Part shown: positions 15,801 through 22,443 of the stretch, piece after piece
Layout: each line of letters begins with the position of its first letter
How positions within the stretch are numbered: position 1 is the first letter of the stretch
Assembly (NCBI GenBank): GCA_964404765.1
Contig: CAYOLL010000100.1
Span: 1-22,443 of the forward strand
From: CAYOLL01 sp964404765 [NCBI: uncultured Gemmatimonadota bacterium]
GTDB taxonomy: Bacteria; 4572-55
DNA: 22,443 nt
Reading direction: 5' to 3'
Translations under genes and position numbers: made by a program
Notes under the pieces: generated by a model
Told to the model about the DNA's origin: nothing
What the model saw: the letters and a program-made list of their open reading frames with translations, nothing else
Databases searched by the model: none

Positions 15801-15967
15801 AGCCGTTCTATCAAATTCGCAAGGAGCATCAGGTATCCGATGGAATCGGCTTAGGGTTGACTTTGGCCTGGCAATATGTGGAAGCCCACGGCGGAAAAAT
15901 TGATTTGGAAAGTAAGCCAGGCCAGGGCTCCACATTTACGTTTAAGCTGCCGATTTTACCGGCTTGA
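12860..15967 (+). CDS. Hybrid REC-PAS(5)-histidine kinase
   Basis: A 1035-residue soluble sensor kinase. The N-terminal receiver (7-120) has the acidic cluster DDDD (13-16), phospho-acceptor Asp57 in LTDLRMP, Ser85 and Lys107. A charged coiled coil (125-170) leads into five PAS domains at about 175-285, 292-410, 418-535, 545-662 and 672-795. The third is LOV-like (VNPAFEYITGW, FLHG) but has Leu465 where the photoactive Cys would be. HisKA contains His810 in ISHELRTPLTP. HATPase_c has an N box (VNAIIYS), DHGIGI (966-971) and GIGLGL (995-1000). No membrane segment or output domain is present, so the signal is probably cytoplasmic and received by phosphotransfer from another kinase or by PAS ligands. 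The start is GTG with GAGG five bases upstream. No partner regulator is adjacent. Confidence 0.93.
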   Translation: MEHSSEICILIIDDDDLVRTSFKFILEALGFKVFVAENGKAGLDVFRAKTIDLVLTDLRMPVLNGFEVLNYVTHASPETPVIVISGGSELSDAIQALQLGAWDFITKPIRDNTVLEHAIKRALEQANLKRENRLYREHLEKEVRRRTQELQLANEKLRQEIRERQEIENELYYLKWAIEKLQLGVTIKDVHGNILYTNPEEARLHGYSVEDLHGKNPRIFAPASLWKDMTLDDLGRMENWNRESVNLHRDGHAFPVQLISTAVKDLDGRMIGVVTTCQDITVRKQSEKALRNSELILSALIDSSDRAIFLLSNDYDALKVNKIGRSITKQLWGYEVQEGQNLFGTASAALENFKMHFARALNGEHVDETRKMKFTDGTTGWFDLSYNSVRDDSGIIIGVSFSLHDVTAKKQRDEKLRLTDQAIRSIQSGVIIADAHRSSLPILDVNPAFEYITGWTKNEVAGKPLVFLHGDDRNQPGLEILSRALSDGRNCRVELRSYKKDGALFWNILSVSPIYDENRQLTHFVAVLNDITDRREAEKRLMNLTTDLKEAQTIAHLGYWHFDIRVQQIIYWSDEIYKQFGRTATDGVPTFQQYLECVYPDDRKELQALLNAALAEQHPCEIEFRALHKDGTIRWIHTIARLERDEADQPQKLIGASLDVTERRQAQEALQAEKERLAVTLASIGDGVITTDTRGHVVSLNKAAERLTAHTQDEAAGQALSEVFPIIHAQTRGSLNGAIDPIYRADSKDVALDSAILISLYGLEYIVDIRCAPIHDSSGETIGGVLVFRDVTESNRLKLARRNFINAISHELRTPLTPIIGGAELMLNYEINETEQKSLLNEILQAALRERRLVEELLAVARLESNVEQFGFVPVNAYEFFNSMTLYTSLLVKKTIQEYHNTESYQFSYHVDEALKNIRISIDSVRIQHVMDSLLVNAIIYSLANKVQIETMITLVESTVCVSVRDHGIGIAESESDKIFQPFYQIRKEHQVSDGIGLGLTLAWQYVEAHGGKIDLESKPGQGSTFTFKLPILPA

Positions 15968-16035
15968 CCCAATGGTTTGCCATGCAGCTCGTCGTGCTGC
16001 CGATAGGAATGGGCGACGATTCTTTCGCGGTCGGA

Positions 16036-16911
16036 CTAAATCTTTCGGACAAGTTCTTGCACTTGCTCCAACGTTAATCCGGTGGCTTCGGCAACTTCCT
16101 CCGGCGCGTATTTTCCTTTTTTCAGCATTCGTAAGGCCACGGCCATCTCACCTTTTTCAAATCCGGTCTGTTCAGCGGATTCAAGGGCTTCGCGCTCATC
16201 CATGCGGTTCAGTTTATAGCGTTCATAGGCTCTGCGCTGCTCCGGCGTCATCTTCAACAAATCGAGTTTTTCTTTGGCCTTTTGAATGTTCTTGGACTTG
16301 AATTCCGGCCTGATCTCCGAATTTTTGAAAAAGTAAACCCACTCATCAATGTCTTTGCAGATTTGATTATGAAAACGCTCCACTTCGATCAAATAATATT
16401 CCGGAAAAATGTTCTGCTCAGATTTAAAACCGTTGCCCAATACAACGTCCTTCTTACGATGGTGAAACTCCAACTTTTGATGATCGTTAAAGCCGTAAAA
16501 ATCGGTCTTGCCCCGATAAATGTAGTCAGTGCCGCCTTCGCCCAACAGGAAATACAGGATGTTGATGGAGATCACCTTCTTCACTTTTTCATACGAGTCG
16601 CCCAACTCGATATGGTCCACAATGGCCTTGGAACTGCCGTAGAGCAATCGTTCTAAGTAATGTATCTCCCGGTCATTTTGCACTTCAATGATAAAGACCT
16701 CGCCGTATTCATCTTCAACGATCAAATCCACACGATTAAACTTGTCGGATTCATAGTGTTGATTACCCTCGCTTTCCAGCAGCGACAAAATTTTGAGGTC
16801 TTTTTCCAGCAACGTGCTGAGAAAGCCTTCCAGCACGTCATAGTTGGCCTTGTCGCGCAGGATATTTTTGATGGCCCAATCAAAACTGACTAAAGTTCGT
16901 TTTTCGTTCAT
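16036..16911 (-). CDS. Rpn-family PD-(D/E)XK nuclease / transposase-like protein
   Basis: A 291-residue member of the Rpn (recombination-promoting nuclease, PDDEXK_2) family. The nuclease core is visible as VDLIVEDEYGEVFIIEVQ: Asp62, Glu76 and Gln78, the E-x-Q form used by this family in place of E-x-K. The N-terminal FDWAIKNILRDKANYDVLEGFLSTLL block is also typical. The C-terminal tail (about 220-291) is a charged helix ending in YAPEEVAEATGLTLEQVQELV, a helix-turn-helix-like end common in these proteins. GGAGGT precedes the ATG. It converges on the kinase gene 68 bases away, with no evident terminator between. Such proteins are often multicopy. No terminal inverted repeats flank this one. 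Confidence 0.88.
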   Translation of the reverse strand: MNEKRTLVSFDWAIKNILRDKANYDVLEGFLSTLLEKDLKILSLLESEGNQHYESDKFNRVDLIVEDEYGEVFIIEVQNDREIHYLERLLYGSSKAIVDHIELGDSYEKVKKVISINILYFLLGEGGTDYIYRGKTDFYGFNDHQKLEFHHRKKDVVLGNGFKSEQNIFPEYYLIEVERFHNQICKDIDEWVYFFKNSEIRPEFKSKNIQKAKEKLDLLKMTPEQRRAYERYKLNRMDEREALESAEQTGFEKGEMAVALRMLKKGKYAPEEVAEATGLTLEQVQELVRKI

Positions 16912-17035
16912 GGCTTTTACCTCCGCTAAAAAGAAAGGCCCAACAACTGCGATGCGTTACAAGAGTCTAATTTCGACATTTATAGTGGCAAAGTCAAGGA
17001 TTTTGTCGAACTGCATGGTTGGCCTCCGTCTGAGC

Positions 17036-19498
17036 TTAATAATCGGTCACCATAGGTTGGGCGTCAAACTGAATGCCGTCGGTTTTGATGACCAATGCGC
17101 CGTTTTGATCCGACCTATAGATGCGACTGTAAACCGAGTGATACCGCCGCAACACTTCCGCCGCCGGATGCTTGAATTTGTTACGGTTGCCACAGGAAAT
17201 ATAGACAACCTGCGGGCGCGTCTGTCGCACAAAGTCAGGCGTACTGGACGTTTTGCTACCGTGATGCGGCGCTTTGACAATTTCGCAGGCCAGTTTTTCG
17301 CCGGCAAAAAATGCTTCGGCCTCCGCTTCGGCGTCGCCGGTAAACAGGCAGTCCACTTCGCCGTAGCTTAGCTTAAGAACAAGCGAGCCGTCGTTGGGGT
17401 TAAAGCTCGCGGCGTCAAAGTTTTTCGCGGCATATTCTGCGGAAGGATGGAGAATCTCCACTTGCGCCGGTTCGCAGCCGGTCAGCCGGTCGCCGGCCCG
17501 GCCAATCGCGTAGGGAATTTTCTTTTCGCCGATCAATTCTAAAAAACGCCGATAACGCTGACTGGCATAAACCTGACCCGAATCCAATACCAAACCCACC
17601 TCAAAGCGCTCCAGAATATAATTCAAGCCGCCCAAATGATCGTCATGCGGATGCGATACAATCACGCAATCGACCCGGCTCAGACCCTTTGTGCGCAAAA
17701 ACGGTGCAATTACCCGCTCACCATAGCTAAAATCGTCTTCGGCATCGCCGCCGTCAATCAAAATGGTGCGACCATTGGGGCATTCCACAAAAGCGGCATC
17801 GCCCTGGCCCACGTCTAAAAAGGTGACAACCATTTGTGGATGAAACACTCGCCATACCTTTGACCAAATGAGCGTGTTCAGCCAGATCAACAGCACAAAA
17901 ATCGCCCATTTTCGCGCCGGAATCGAAGTCCGCACCCGCGCTGAAAAAATCAGCAGCAACATAAACAGACTGATCGAAATTGCATCTGGCGTAGGCAAAA
18001 CCACCAGACCGTATGGAATGCGGGCAATCTGCTTGACTAACCACAGCACAAATTCCAGCAAGGCCCAATTGGCGGCCATCAACCCGGCATGGATGGGATT
18101 TAGCAGATGGCCCAGGCCGTCAAGAATCAAGTGCATAAAAGCTTCGGCATAGCCAATCGTTACGGCAAAGAAGCTGAGCGCCAGCGAGATGTTGACCAAC
18201 GGCACCACCAGCAGATTGGCCAGCAACGAAATCAGCGGCAGACGGTTGAAGTAGTAGACCGTAACCGGAATCGTCCCAATCTGCGCGGCAAAGCTGGCCA
18301 AAAACAGGATCAGCGTCTCCTTGCGTAACCACTCCCAGCGGCTGGCGGGTTCTTTCGGAAACCAACGCTCCGGCAACCAAGCCTGAAAGCGGGCGGTAAA
18401 ATAGATCAAGGCCCAGGTGGCGACAAAGGACATTTGGAAACCGACGTAAAACAGATCGTCCGGGGCAAACAGCAGGATGAACAAGGCCGCAGCAGCCAGC
18501 GAATTGTAGGTGTTGGGCGTTCGTTGCAGCGCTTTGGCCAGGTAATAAATGCCGACCATGACCGAGGCCCGGACAACCGGCGGGTCGGACAGGCACAGCA
18601 GGCTGTAGCAGGTGACGAAGAAGATGACGCCGACAGCCAGCGCCGTTTCGTTAAGCGGCATACGGATAATCCGCAGCAGGCGCATAGCAAAGAGGAAAAT
18701 TTCGGCCAGCAGCACGACGTTCAGCCCGGAGACGGCCAGAATGTGGATGACGCCGGTGTTGGAAAATTCTTCGATGACTTCGGCGGGAATGCCGCCGCGA
18801 ATGCCGAGCAGAACGCCTTTGGCCAGTGCGGCCGGCGGGCCGCTGACCGTCTGATCAATGACGTGTAGAGCGTGTTCCCGCGCCGGAAGGATGAAATAGC
18901 GATCTAAAAACGGGGGCGATTGATAACCGGTAATGGCCAGATCATCAGCGTGTTTGACGCTGAAACTGGCGTCTATCTGCTTGATTTGCATCAGACGGCG
19001 ATAGTCGAAAGCGCCGGGGTTGCGGGTCGTGGACGGAATGTACAGACGGCCACTGGCTTGGATGCGGTCGCCCGGCTTGAGCGCCGTTTCGGTTGCGGAA
19101 AACGTGACCCGAACTACGCCGGTCACGGCAAAGGCTTTTTTATCGAGCCACAGCGTATCCGCTTGTATGAGAAAACGGATGTTATCGGGGCGGATTTCCG
19201 GGCTTTGGCTGATGACGCCGGTGAGTTGCAGCCGCTCATTGCGTTCGGCAAAATAGCCGATGTGATTGTGGGGCAAAACGGTGATATTGACTTGCCGCCA
19301 CGTCGCGGCCGTGCCGACCAGCAGCAGCATCAAAAAAAGATCAGCCTGCCGCTGCAGTCGGGGAATGATGGCGGCAAAAATCAGCAGACAAAAAATAAGG
19401 CCATCAAACAGGATCAGCCAATCAACCGGCGGATTGGTCGCCCAGGCCAGCAAAATGCCGGCGATGTAGATACTGCAAATTTTGGCCAGCGGCGGCAT
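17036..19498 (-). CDS. comEC: ComEC/Rec2-type DNA-uptake channel
   Basis: An 820-residue inner-membrane protein that passes single-stranded DNA to the cytoplasm in natural transformation. The N-terminal membrane and soluble OB-like region (DUF4131, about 1-195) precedes the ComEC competence core (about 220-520) with IHILAVSGLNVVLL (251-264), where many homologues have SGLH. The C-terminal metallo-beta-lactamase-like domain has DVGQGD (562-567), HPHDDH (616-621), TGD (720-722) and HHGS (745-748), all metal or active-site marks intact. Length is normal for the three-domain form. The ATG at 19498 has no clear ribosome binding site, so the start is uncertain. It follows the SPFH gene by 74 bases in the same direction. 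With the pilus genes it suggests competence. Confidence 0.93.
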   Translation of the reverse strand: MPPLAKICSIYIAGILLAWATNPPVDWLILFDGLIFCLLIFAAIIPRLQRQADLFLMLLLVGTAATWRQVNITVLPHNHIGYFAERNERLQLTGVISQSPEIRPDNIRFLIQADTLWLDKKAFAVTGVVRVTFSATETALKPGDRIQASGRLYIPSTTRNPGAFDYRRLMQIKQIDASFSVKHADDLAITGYQSPPFLDRYFILPAREHALHVIDQTVSGPPAALAKGVLLGIRGGIPAEVIEEFSNTGVIHILAVSGLNVVLLAEIFLFAMRLLRIIRMPLNETALAVGVIFFVTCYSLLCLSDPPVVRASVMVGIYYLAKALQRTPNTYNSLAAAALFILLFAPDDLFYVGFQMSFVATWALIYFTARFQAWLPERWFPKEPASRWEWLRKETLILFLASFAAQIGTIPVTVYYFNRLPLISLLANLLVVPLVNISLALSFFAVTIGYAEAFMHLILDGLGHLLNPIHAGLMAANWALLEFVLWLVKQIARIPYGLVVLPTPDAISISLFMLLLIFSARVRTSIPARKWAIFVLLIWLNTLIWSKVWRVFHPQMVVTFLDVGQGDAAFVECPNGRTILIDGGDAEDDFSYGERVIAPFLRTKGLSRVDCVIVSHPHDDHLGGLNYILERFEVGLVLDSGQVYASQRYRRFLELIGEKKIPYAIGRAGDRLTGCEPAQVEILHPSAEYAAKNFDAASFNPNDGSLVLKLSYGEVDCLFTGDAEAEAEAFFAGEKLACEIVKAPHHGSKTSSTPDFVRQTRPQVVYISCGNRNKFKHPAAEVLRRYHSVYSRIYRSDQNGALVIKTDGIQFDAQPMVTDY

Positions 19499-19572
19499 GG
19501 CGGCGGGTTATCCGTGAGTTAAGGCCTACTGCAATAAAGCGACGCTGAATACATAAAGAAAATCGCAAAGAA

Positions 19573-21531
19573 CTAACCCTTAGTTTGACGCGAATCGTCA
19601 TCCTTTTTAGGCAAAGTCGGATTCTCATTCAAATAGCGCATCAGCGTCCCGGCCAGTCCTTCCACGGCGCTGCCGCCGGTCACCAGCACTTCGGGCATGA
19701 ACTTCGCCTGGCTGTCGGCCAATTGACCGATGCTGTTGACTAAGGCCGTTGCATTCGCGCCCAAGGCTTTAACCTGCGCTTCAAAGCCTTTGGCGCGGGC
19801 CAGACCGATGGCTTCTACTTCCGCGCCTTTGGCCGAGCCGGTCTCGCGGATATAGGCGGCTTCGCCGTCAGCCTCGGCTTTGCGGGCGGCGGCATTGTTG
19901 CTCTTGATGTCCACACCGACTTTGGATTTGGCCAGCTCCGCCTGCATATCGGCGGTGCCTTTGGCCTGCTCCATCGCAATGCGTTCATCCTGCGATGCTC
20001 GTTGCATCTTGAACGTCTCGATTTCCTGGTTGGCAATTTCGCGCTCGGTCAGCACGCGCACCAGTTCGGCCGGCAAAATGACATCCTGAATATACACGCC
20101 GCGCGTTTCCACTTGATACTGATCCAACTGCTCGCGAATATGGGCAAACGCCTCTTCCTGAACATGCTGGCGCGTTTCGATAAAACGAATCGCCGGCATA
20201 CTTTGCAGCTTGTCGCGGAAATGGTTGCCGACTGCCGCTTGCAGCACCTCGTTGACCAGATTGCGCATCGTGCCGACCATGGAAATGACGCGCGGCGCCT
20301 TCGTATCCGGCACGTGGATTTGCACTTGCAGGTCAATGGCAAACACAAAGCCTTCATTGCTTTTGGCCACAATCTGCTTGAGATGCGCATCTAGACTATG
20401 CGCCTGCGACACGGCCTCGGCCCAGTTCAGGGTCAGGATGGACGTGGGCACAAGTTCGGCTTCGTAACAGCGCGGGTTGATCGGATATTTGCCGGTGCGC
20501 AGCGGTTCTTGCCAGATACCGCGATGCCCCGGCCGGACCAATGAGCCGAATTTAAAATCCGCGCCCGACGTGTCCTGCGTCACCTGCCCCACGTAGGCCT
20601 TGATCACGGCCACTTCGCCCTGCTTGACTACAATCATGGGCGTGAGATCAACTTTGATCAGAAACGGATTCAGCGTATACGCGCCATACAGCAATAAATC
20701 GTGCTGCAAACCGATCTTGCCGCCGTTCGTCAGAAATGCCTGAAAATCCTGATAGTTGTTATGCAGGTGATTTTTGCTGCCCAGCAGTCGCTCGATGATT
20801 TCTGCATCGGAGGCGTGGTTTTGTTCCATCTCCGCCACATCGGCAAACACGCCGAGACGGTTGGCAATATCGCCGGACGGCAGCGGGTCGCCCTCGTAAG
20901 TGGTGACGATTCCAACCATGTCCACCACGCCTTTTTCGCTGGGCTTTGGCTCGATCCGCACCAGGTCGAGCTGTTCCGGACGCAGTCCAAACGCTTCCAG
21001 CATTAGCCCGCCTTTTTTTCCGGCCAAAATTTGATGCTCCGGCGAAATCGGCTGGCCATAAACCGCGCCTTTGGTGATGACCATAAAGGCCACCGGATGA
21101 ATCGGCATCAACGTGCCCGGCGGCAGCACCGGACGTTGCACACCCTTTTGTCCGCCCTGCTCCATGAAGGTTTTCAAGTCGGTAAAGTTGCCGAAGGCGT
21201 TTTTATAGACGGCGGATTTGGCTCCAATCGGCAGCGATTGGCCGACTTGGGCGATGACCACGCCGATTTCCCCGGCCGGCACCTGCACCCACGGAAATTT
21301 CCGTACGCCGTACAAAATCCAGAACCGCCAGCGCAAACCGGGCATTAACAACTCTGCCTGAAAGCCGGCCTCGCCGTTAAAGGCAACCGGATTATCGTCG
21401 GACAGCTTTTTCAGGCCAAAGCGTTTGATGACCAGACCCACTTCGGTCGGCCCGATGGAAGTGAATGACGGCAGGATCAGGAAAAGCGCAATAAAAATAG
21501 CAGGAATAATAAGATCCATTGGTAATGGCAT
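19573..21531 (-). CDS. Large SPFH (band 7/flotillin-like) membrane protein
   Basis: A 652-residue protein with one N-terminal membrane anchor (residues 5-22) followed by a first SPFH-like segment (GPTEVGLVIKRFG, then VPAGEIGVVIAQVG near 85-97). A second, stronger SPFH block follows at about 297-500 (VVKQGEVAVIKAYVGQ, then RNLVNEVLQAAVGNHF and ETRGVYIQDVILP). Residues 500-590 form an Ala/Glu/Lys-rich coiled coil, as in flotillins, and the tail is charged. It is longer than usual flotillins (about 480 residues) because of the duplicated N-terminal part. Members organise membrane microdomains and scaffold proteases, but this one's partner is unknown. GAGG precedes the ATG at 21531. It lies 60 bases after the toxin gene. 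Confidence 0.88.
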   Translation of the reverse strand: MPLPMDLIIPAIFIALFLILPSFTSIGPTEVGLVIKRFGLKKLSDDNPVAFNGEAGFQAELLMPGLRWRFWILYGVRKFPWVQVPAGEIGVVIAQVGQSLPIGAKSAVYKNAFGNFTDLKTFMEQGGQKGVQRPVLPPGTLMPIHPVAFMVITKGAVYGQPISPEHQILAGKKGGLMLEAFGLRPEQLDLVRIEPKPSEKGVVDMVGIVTTYEGDPLPSGDIANRLGVFADVAEMEQNHASDAEIIERLLGSKNHLHNNYQDFQAFLTNGGKIGLQHDLLLYGAYTLNPFLIKVDLTPMIVVKQGEVAVIKAYVGQVTQDTSGADFKFGSLVRPGHRGIWQEPLRTGKYPINPRCYEAELVPTSILTLNWAEAVSQAHSLDAHLKQIVAKSNEGFVFAIDLQVQIHVPDTKAPRVISMVGTMRNLVNEVLQAAVGNHFRDKLQSMPAIRFIETRQHVQEEAFAHIREQLDQYQVETRGVYIQDVILPAELVRVLTEREIANQEIETFKMQRASQDERIAMEQAKGTADMQAELAKSKVGVDIKSNNAAARKAEADGEAAYIRETGSAKGAEVEAIGLARAKGFEAQVKALGANATALVNSIGQLADSQAKFMPEVLVTGGSAVEGLAGTLMRYLNENPTLPKKDDDSRQTKG

Positions 21532-21591
21532 GGCGCGCCTCGTGTGGTTTCAGGGTTTTTCAAATCCGTGCTTGTTAGCGCAAGCGATTCG

Positions 21592-21924
21592 CTATGATTT
21601 GAGGAGTTCAATAATCTTGCTGATCGCTTCGTTCAATTTTTGCGGCTTGAGCTTGCCGGCGCGATACAGAATAATCTTGGAATCGCCGGTGAAAAGCCGG
21701 TTTGGCCGAATGTTGCTGTCTTGCGGCAATTTGCCGGAAGAAAAGTCGCTTTCAGTTAGCGCAATCGCGTAAGAATCGCTGACGGTTTTGCTGGTGATTT
21801 GGCACAGAATGACATCGTCGCCTTGCATGGTGGCTACAATCAAAGCCGGGCGCTTTTTATTGGCCGAAAGGTCGGAGAATGGAAACGGAGCGACGACCAC
21901 ATCGCCTTTTACAAACTTGCCCAT
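21592..21924 (-). CDS. MazF/PemK-type toxin (probable endoribonuclease)
   Basis: A 110-residue protein starting MGKFVKGDVVVAPFPFSDLSANKKRPALIVA. The GDVV-PFPF-D-KRPALV signature is that of PemK/MazF-fold toxins, which cut mRNA. ILCQITSK follows as the second conserved strand, and RPNRLFTGD carries the loop typical of the family. The ATG at 21924 is preferred over a longer frame because it leaves a 16-base overlap with the antitoxin gene, the usual arrangement for translational coupling. No mutation of the core is seen. Confidence 0.85.
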   Translation of the reverse strand: MGKFVKGDVVVAPFPFSDLSANKKRPALIVATMQGDDVILCQITSKTVSDSYAIALTESDFSSGKLPQDSNIRPNRLFTGDSKIILYRAGKLKPQKLNEAISKIIELLKS

Positions 21925-22136
21925 GCTTCGTCCTCCACCGGTAAATCCCAATCGCGCCGCAACACAGCTTCCGAAGCGAACATGCAGTCAACGGAACGAG
22001 CCGCCGTAGTCAACAATATTTCATTGACTTCTCTTTCGGATAAATAGGATATGAAGTCATAAACGACAGCCAATTTTTCATGGGGCAGTGTTTTTAAGCG
22101 CTTATTGATTTTAGAAACCGTAATGGTGTGTGACAT
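21909..22136 (-). CDS. Antitoxin partner of the MazF/PemK-type toxin (DUF2281-like)
   Basis: A 75-residue acidic protein, MSHTITVSKINKRLKTLPHEKLAVVYDFISYL, with the LP-EKL-EVYDFI-YL motif of DUF2281-like antitoxins. It ends SEAVLRRDWDLPVEDEAWASL, a toxin-binding type tail that I recall from this group. A site AAAGGA precedes the ATG. It is upstream of and overlaps the toxin gene, in the normal order. Such antitoxins usually repress their own operon. No operator was identified, although a TTGACG-N15-TATCTG stretch just before the ribosome binding site could be a poor promoter. Confidence 0.8.
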   Translation of the reverse strand: MSHTITVSKINKRLKTLPHEKLAVVYDFISYLSEREVNEILLTTAARSVDCMFASEAVLRRDWDLPVEDEAWASL

Positions 22137-22216
22137 AAAATTTTTCCTTTCAGGTCAGATAAGCCAGCGCCTCCGGCGTCAACATAAATGAATCCCGTCG
22201 CGTTCAATTTCTTGAT

Positions 22217-22247
22217 AAAAAAGGGTGTGGCGCCGTTTTTTCACACC
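22217..22247 (-). terminator. Intrinsic terminator overlapping the DUF2339-like stop codon
   Basis: On the minus strand GGTGTG (from 22247) pairs with CACACC (to 22224) around a 12-base loop and is followed by six T. The stop codon TGA (22243-22241) lies inside the left arm of the stem. Confidence 0.7.
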
Positions 22248-22443
22248 GTTTCATCTTTCAGCACAGGCGGCAAATTTTCCTTATTCCGATGATACAGATA
22301 GGACGCGCCGATAAGCAGCATTCCCAAGACTAAAAACGAGATGATCCGGAAAGGCGTACTGGCATTGCTCATATCCACAAAAAAGACTTTTAAAATTGTA
22401 AACCCAAACAGCCAGAGCGAAACTTTACGCAGAGCCGACATGT
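22241..22443 (-). CDS. DUF2339-like membrane protein, C-terminal end (partial)
   Basis: Only the last 66 or so residues are in the window. They contain SLWLFGFTILKVFFVDMS and then FRIISFLVLGMLLIGASYLYHR, two membrane segments that match the C-terminal end of DUF2339 multi-pass proteins (LKVFLVDLS, then RILSFLGLGLLLLGISYLY). The Met at 22441 is probably internal, as the frame runs off the window edge. The tail NKENLPPVLKDETV is soluble. Function is unknown. Confidence 0.7.
   Translation of the reverse strand, partial: MSALRKVSLWLFGFTILKVFFVDMSNASTPFRIISFLVLGMLLIGASYLYHRNKENLPPVLKDETV

Noticed and set aside
16036-16911. Intact insertion sequence around the Rpn-type protein
   Set aside because: No terminal inverted repeats or target duplications are visible on either side, and the protein is of the stand-alone nuclease type.

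Overview
The window looks like chromosomal DNA of a Gram-negative-type bacterium with moderate GC. It carries a type IV pilus minor-pilin operon, a sigma-54-type promoter before a pilin gene, ComEC, an SPFH (flotillin-like) protein, and palindromic intergenic repeats. I would guess an uncultured lineage near the Fibrobacteres-Chlorobi-Bacteroidetes group (KSB1, Calditrichota or Zixibacteria-like). That placement is inference from gene style and repeats only. No rRNA, tRNA, CRISPR array, insertion sequence or phage gene was seen.

Layout: (1) 61-918, a polyamine-type ABC permease (PotB-like) on the minus strand. (2) 919-2029, about 1.1 kb of non-coding DNA full of hairpin repeats, one perfect 46-bp palindrome and an inverted duplication. 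(3) 2128-9407, a minus-strand operon of five genes in the order GspH/FimT-like, PilV-like, PilW-like, PilX-like, then a 1079-residue secreted five-PKD protein in the slot usually held by pilY1. It has a good -35/-10 promoter, a strong terminator at 2030-2068, and a mosaic of hairpin repeats between the PilW-like and PilX-like genes. (4) 9700-11076, sucD without sucC, and a small membrane-anchored protein of unknown function. (5) 11281-11706, a pilin or pseudopilin gene behind a candidate sigma-54 promoter. (6) DedA-family membrane protein, divergent from a 1035-residue REC-PAS5-histidine kinase, the only plus-strand gene. (7) An Rpn-family PD-(D/E)XK nuclease convergent with the kinase. (8) ComEC and a large SPFH protein. 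(9) A MazF/PemK-type toxin with its antitoxin, and the C-terminal end of a DUF2339-like membrane protein at the window edge.

How the genes fit together: the minor pilins, PilX-like protein and PKD protein would prime or cap a type IV pilus. The 11281-11706 pilin could be the fibre subunit under sigma-54 control. ComEC is the inner-membrane DNA channel of natural transformation, so the region holds both the surface and the membrane ends of a possible DNA-uptake route. The pilus motor and secretin genes are not in the window.

The two observations I find most worth following are the pilus tip module and the hairpin repeat family. In the tip module, a PilX/DUF7305-type architecture appears split over two genes: one gained five PKD domains and the other a C-terminal CHIPPGN cysteine/histidine motif. 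In the repeat family, stems of different sequence sit beside a conserved TGTTTRTAGC box, in two clusters.
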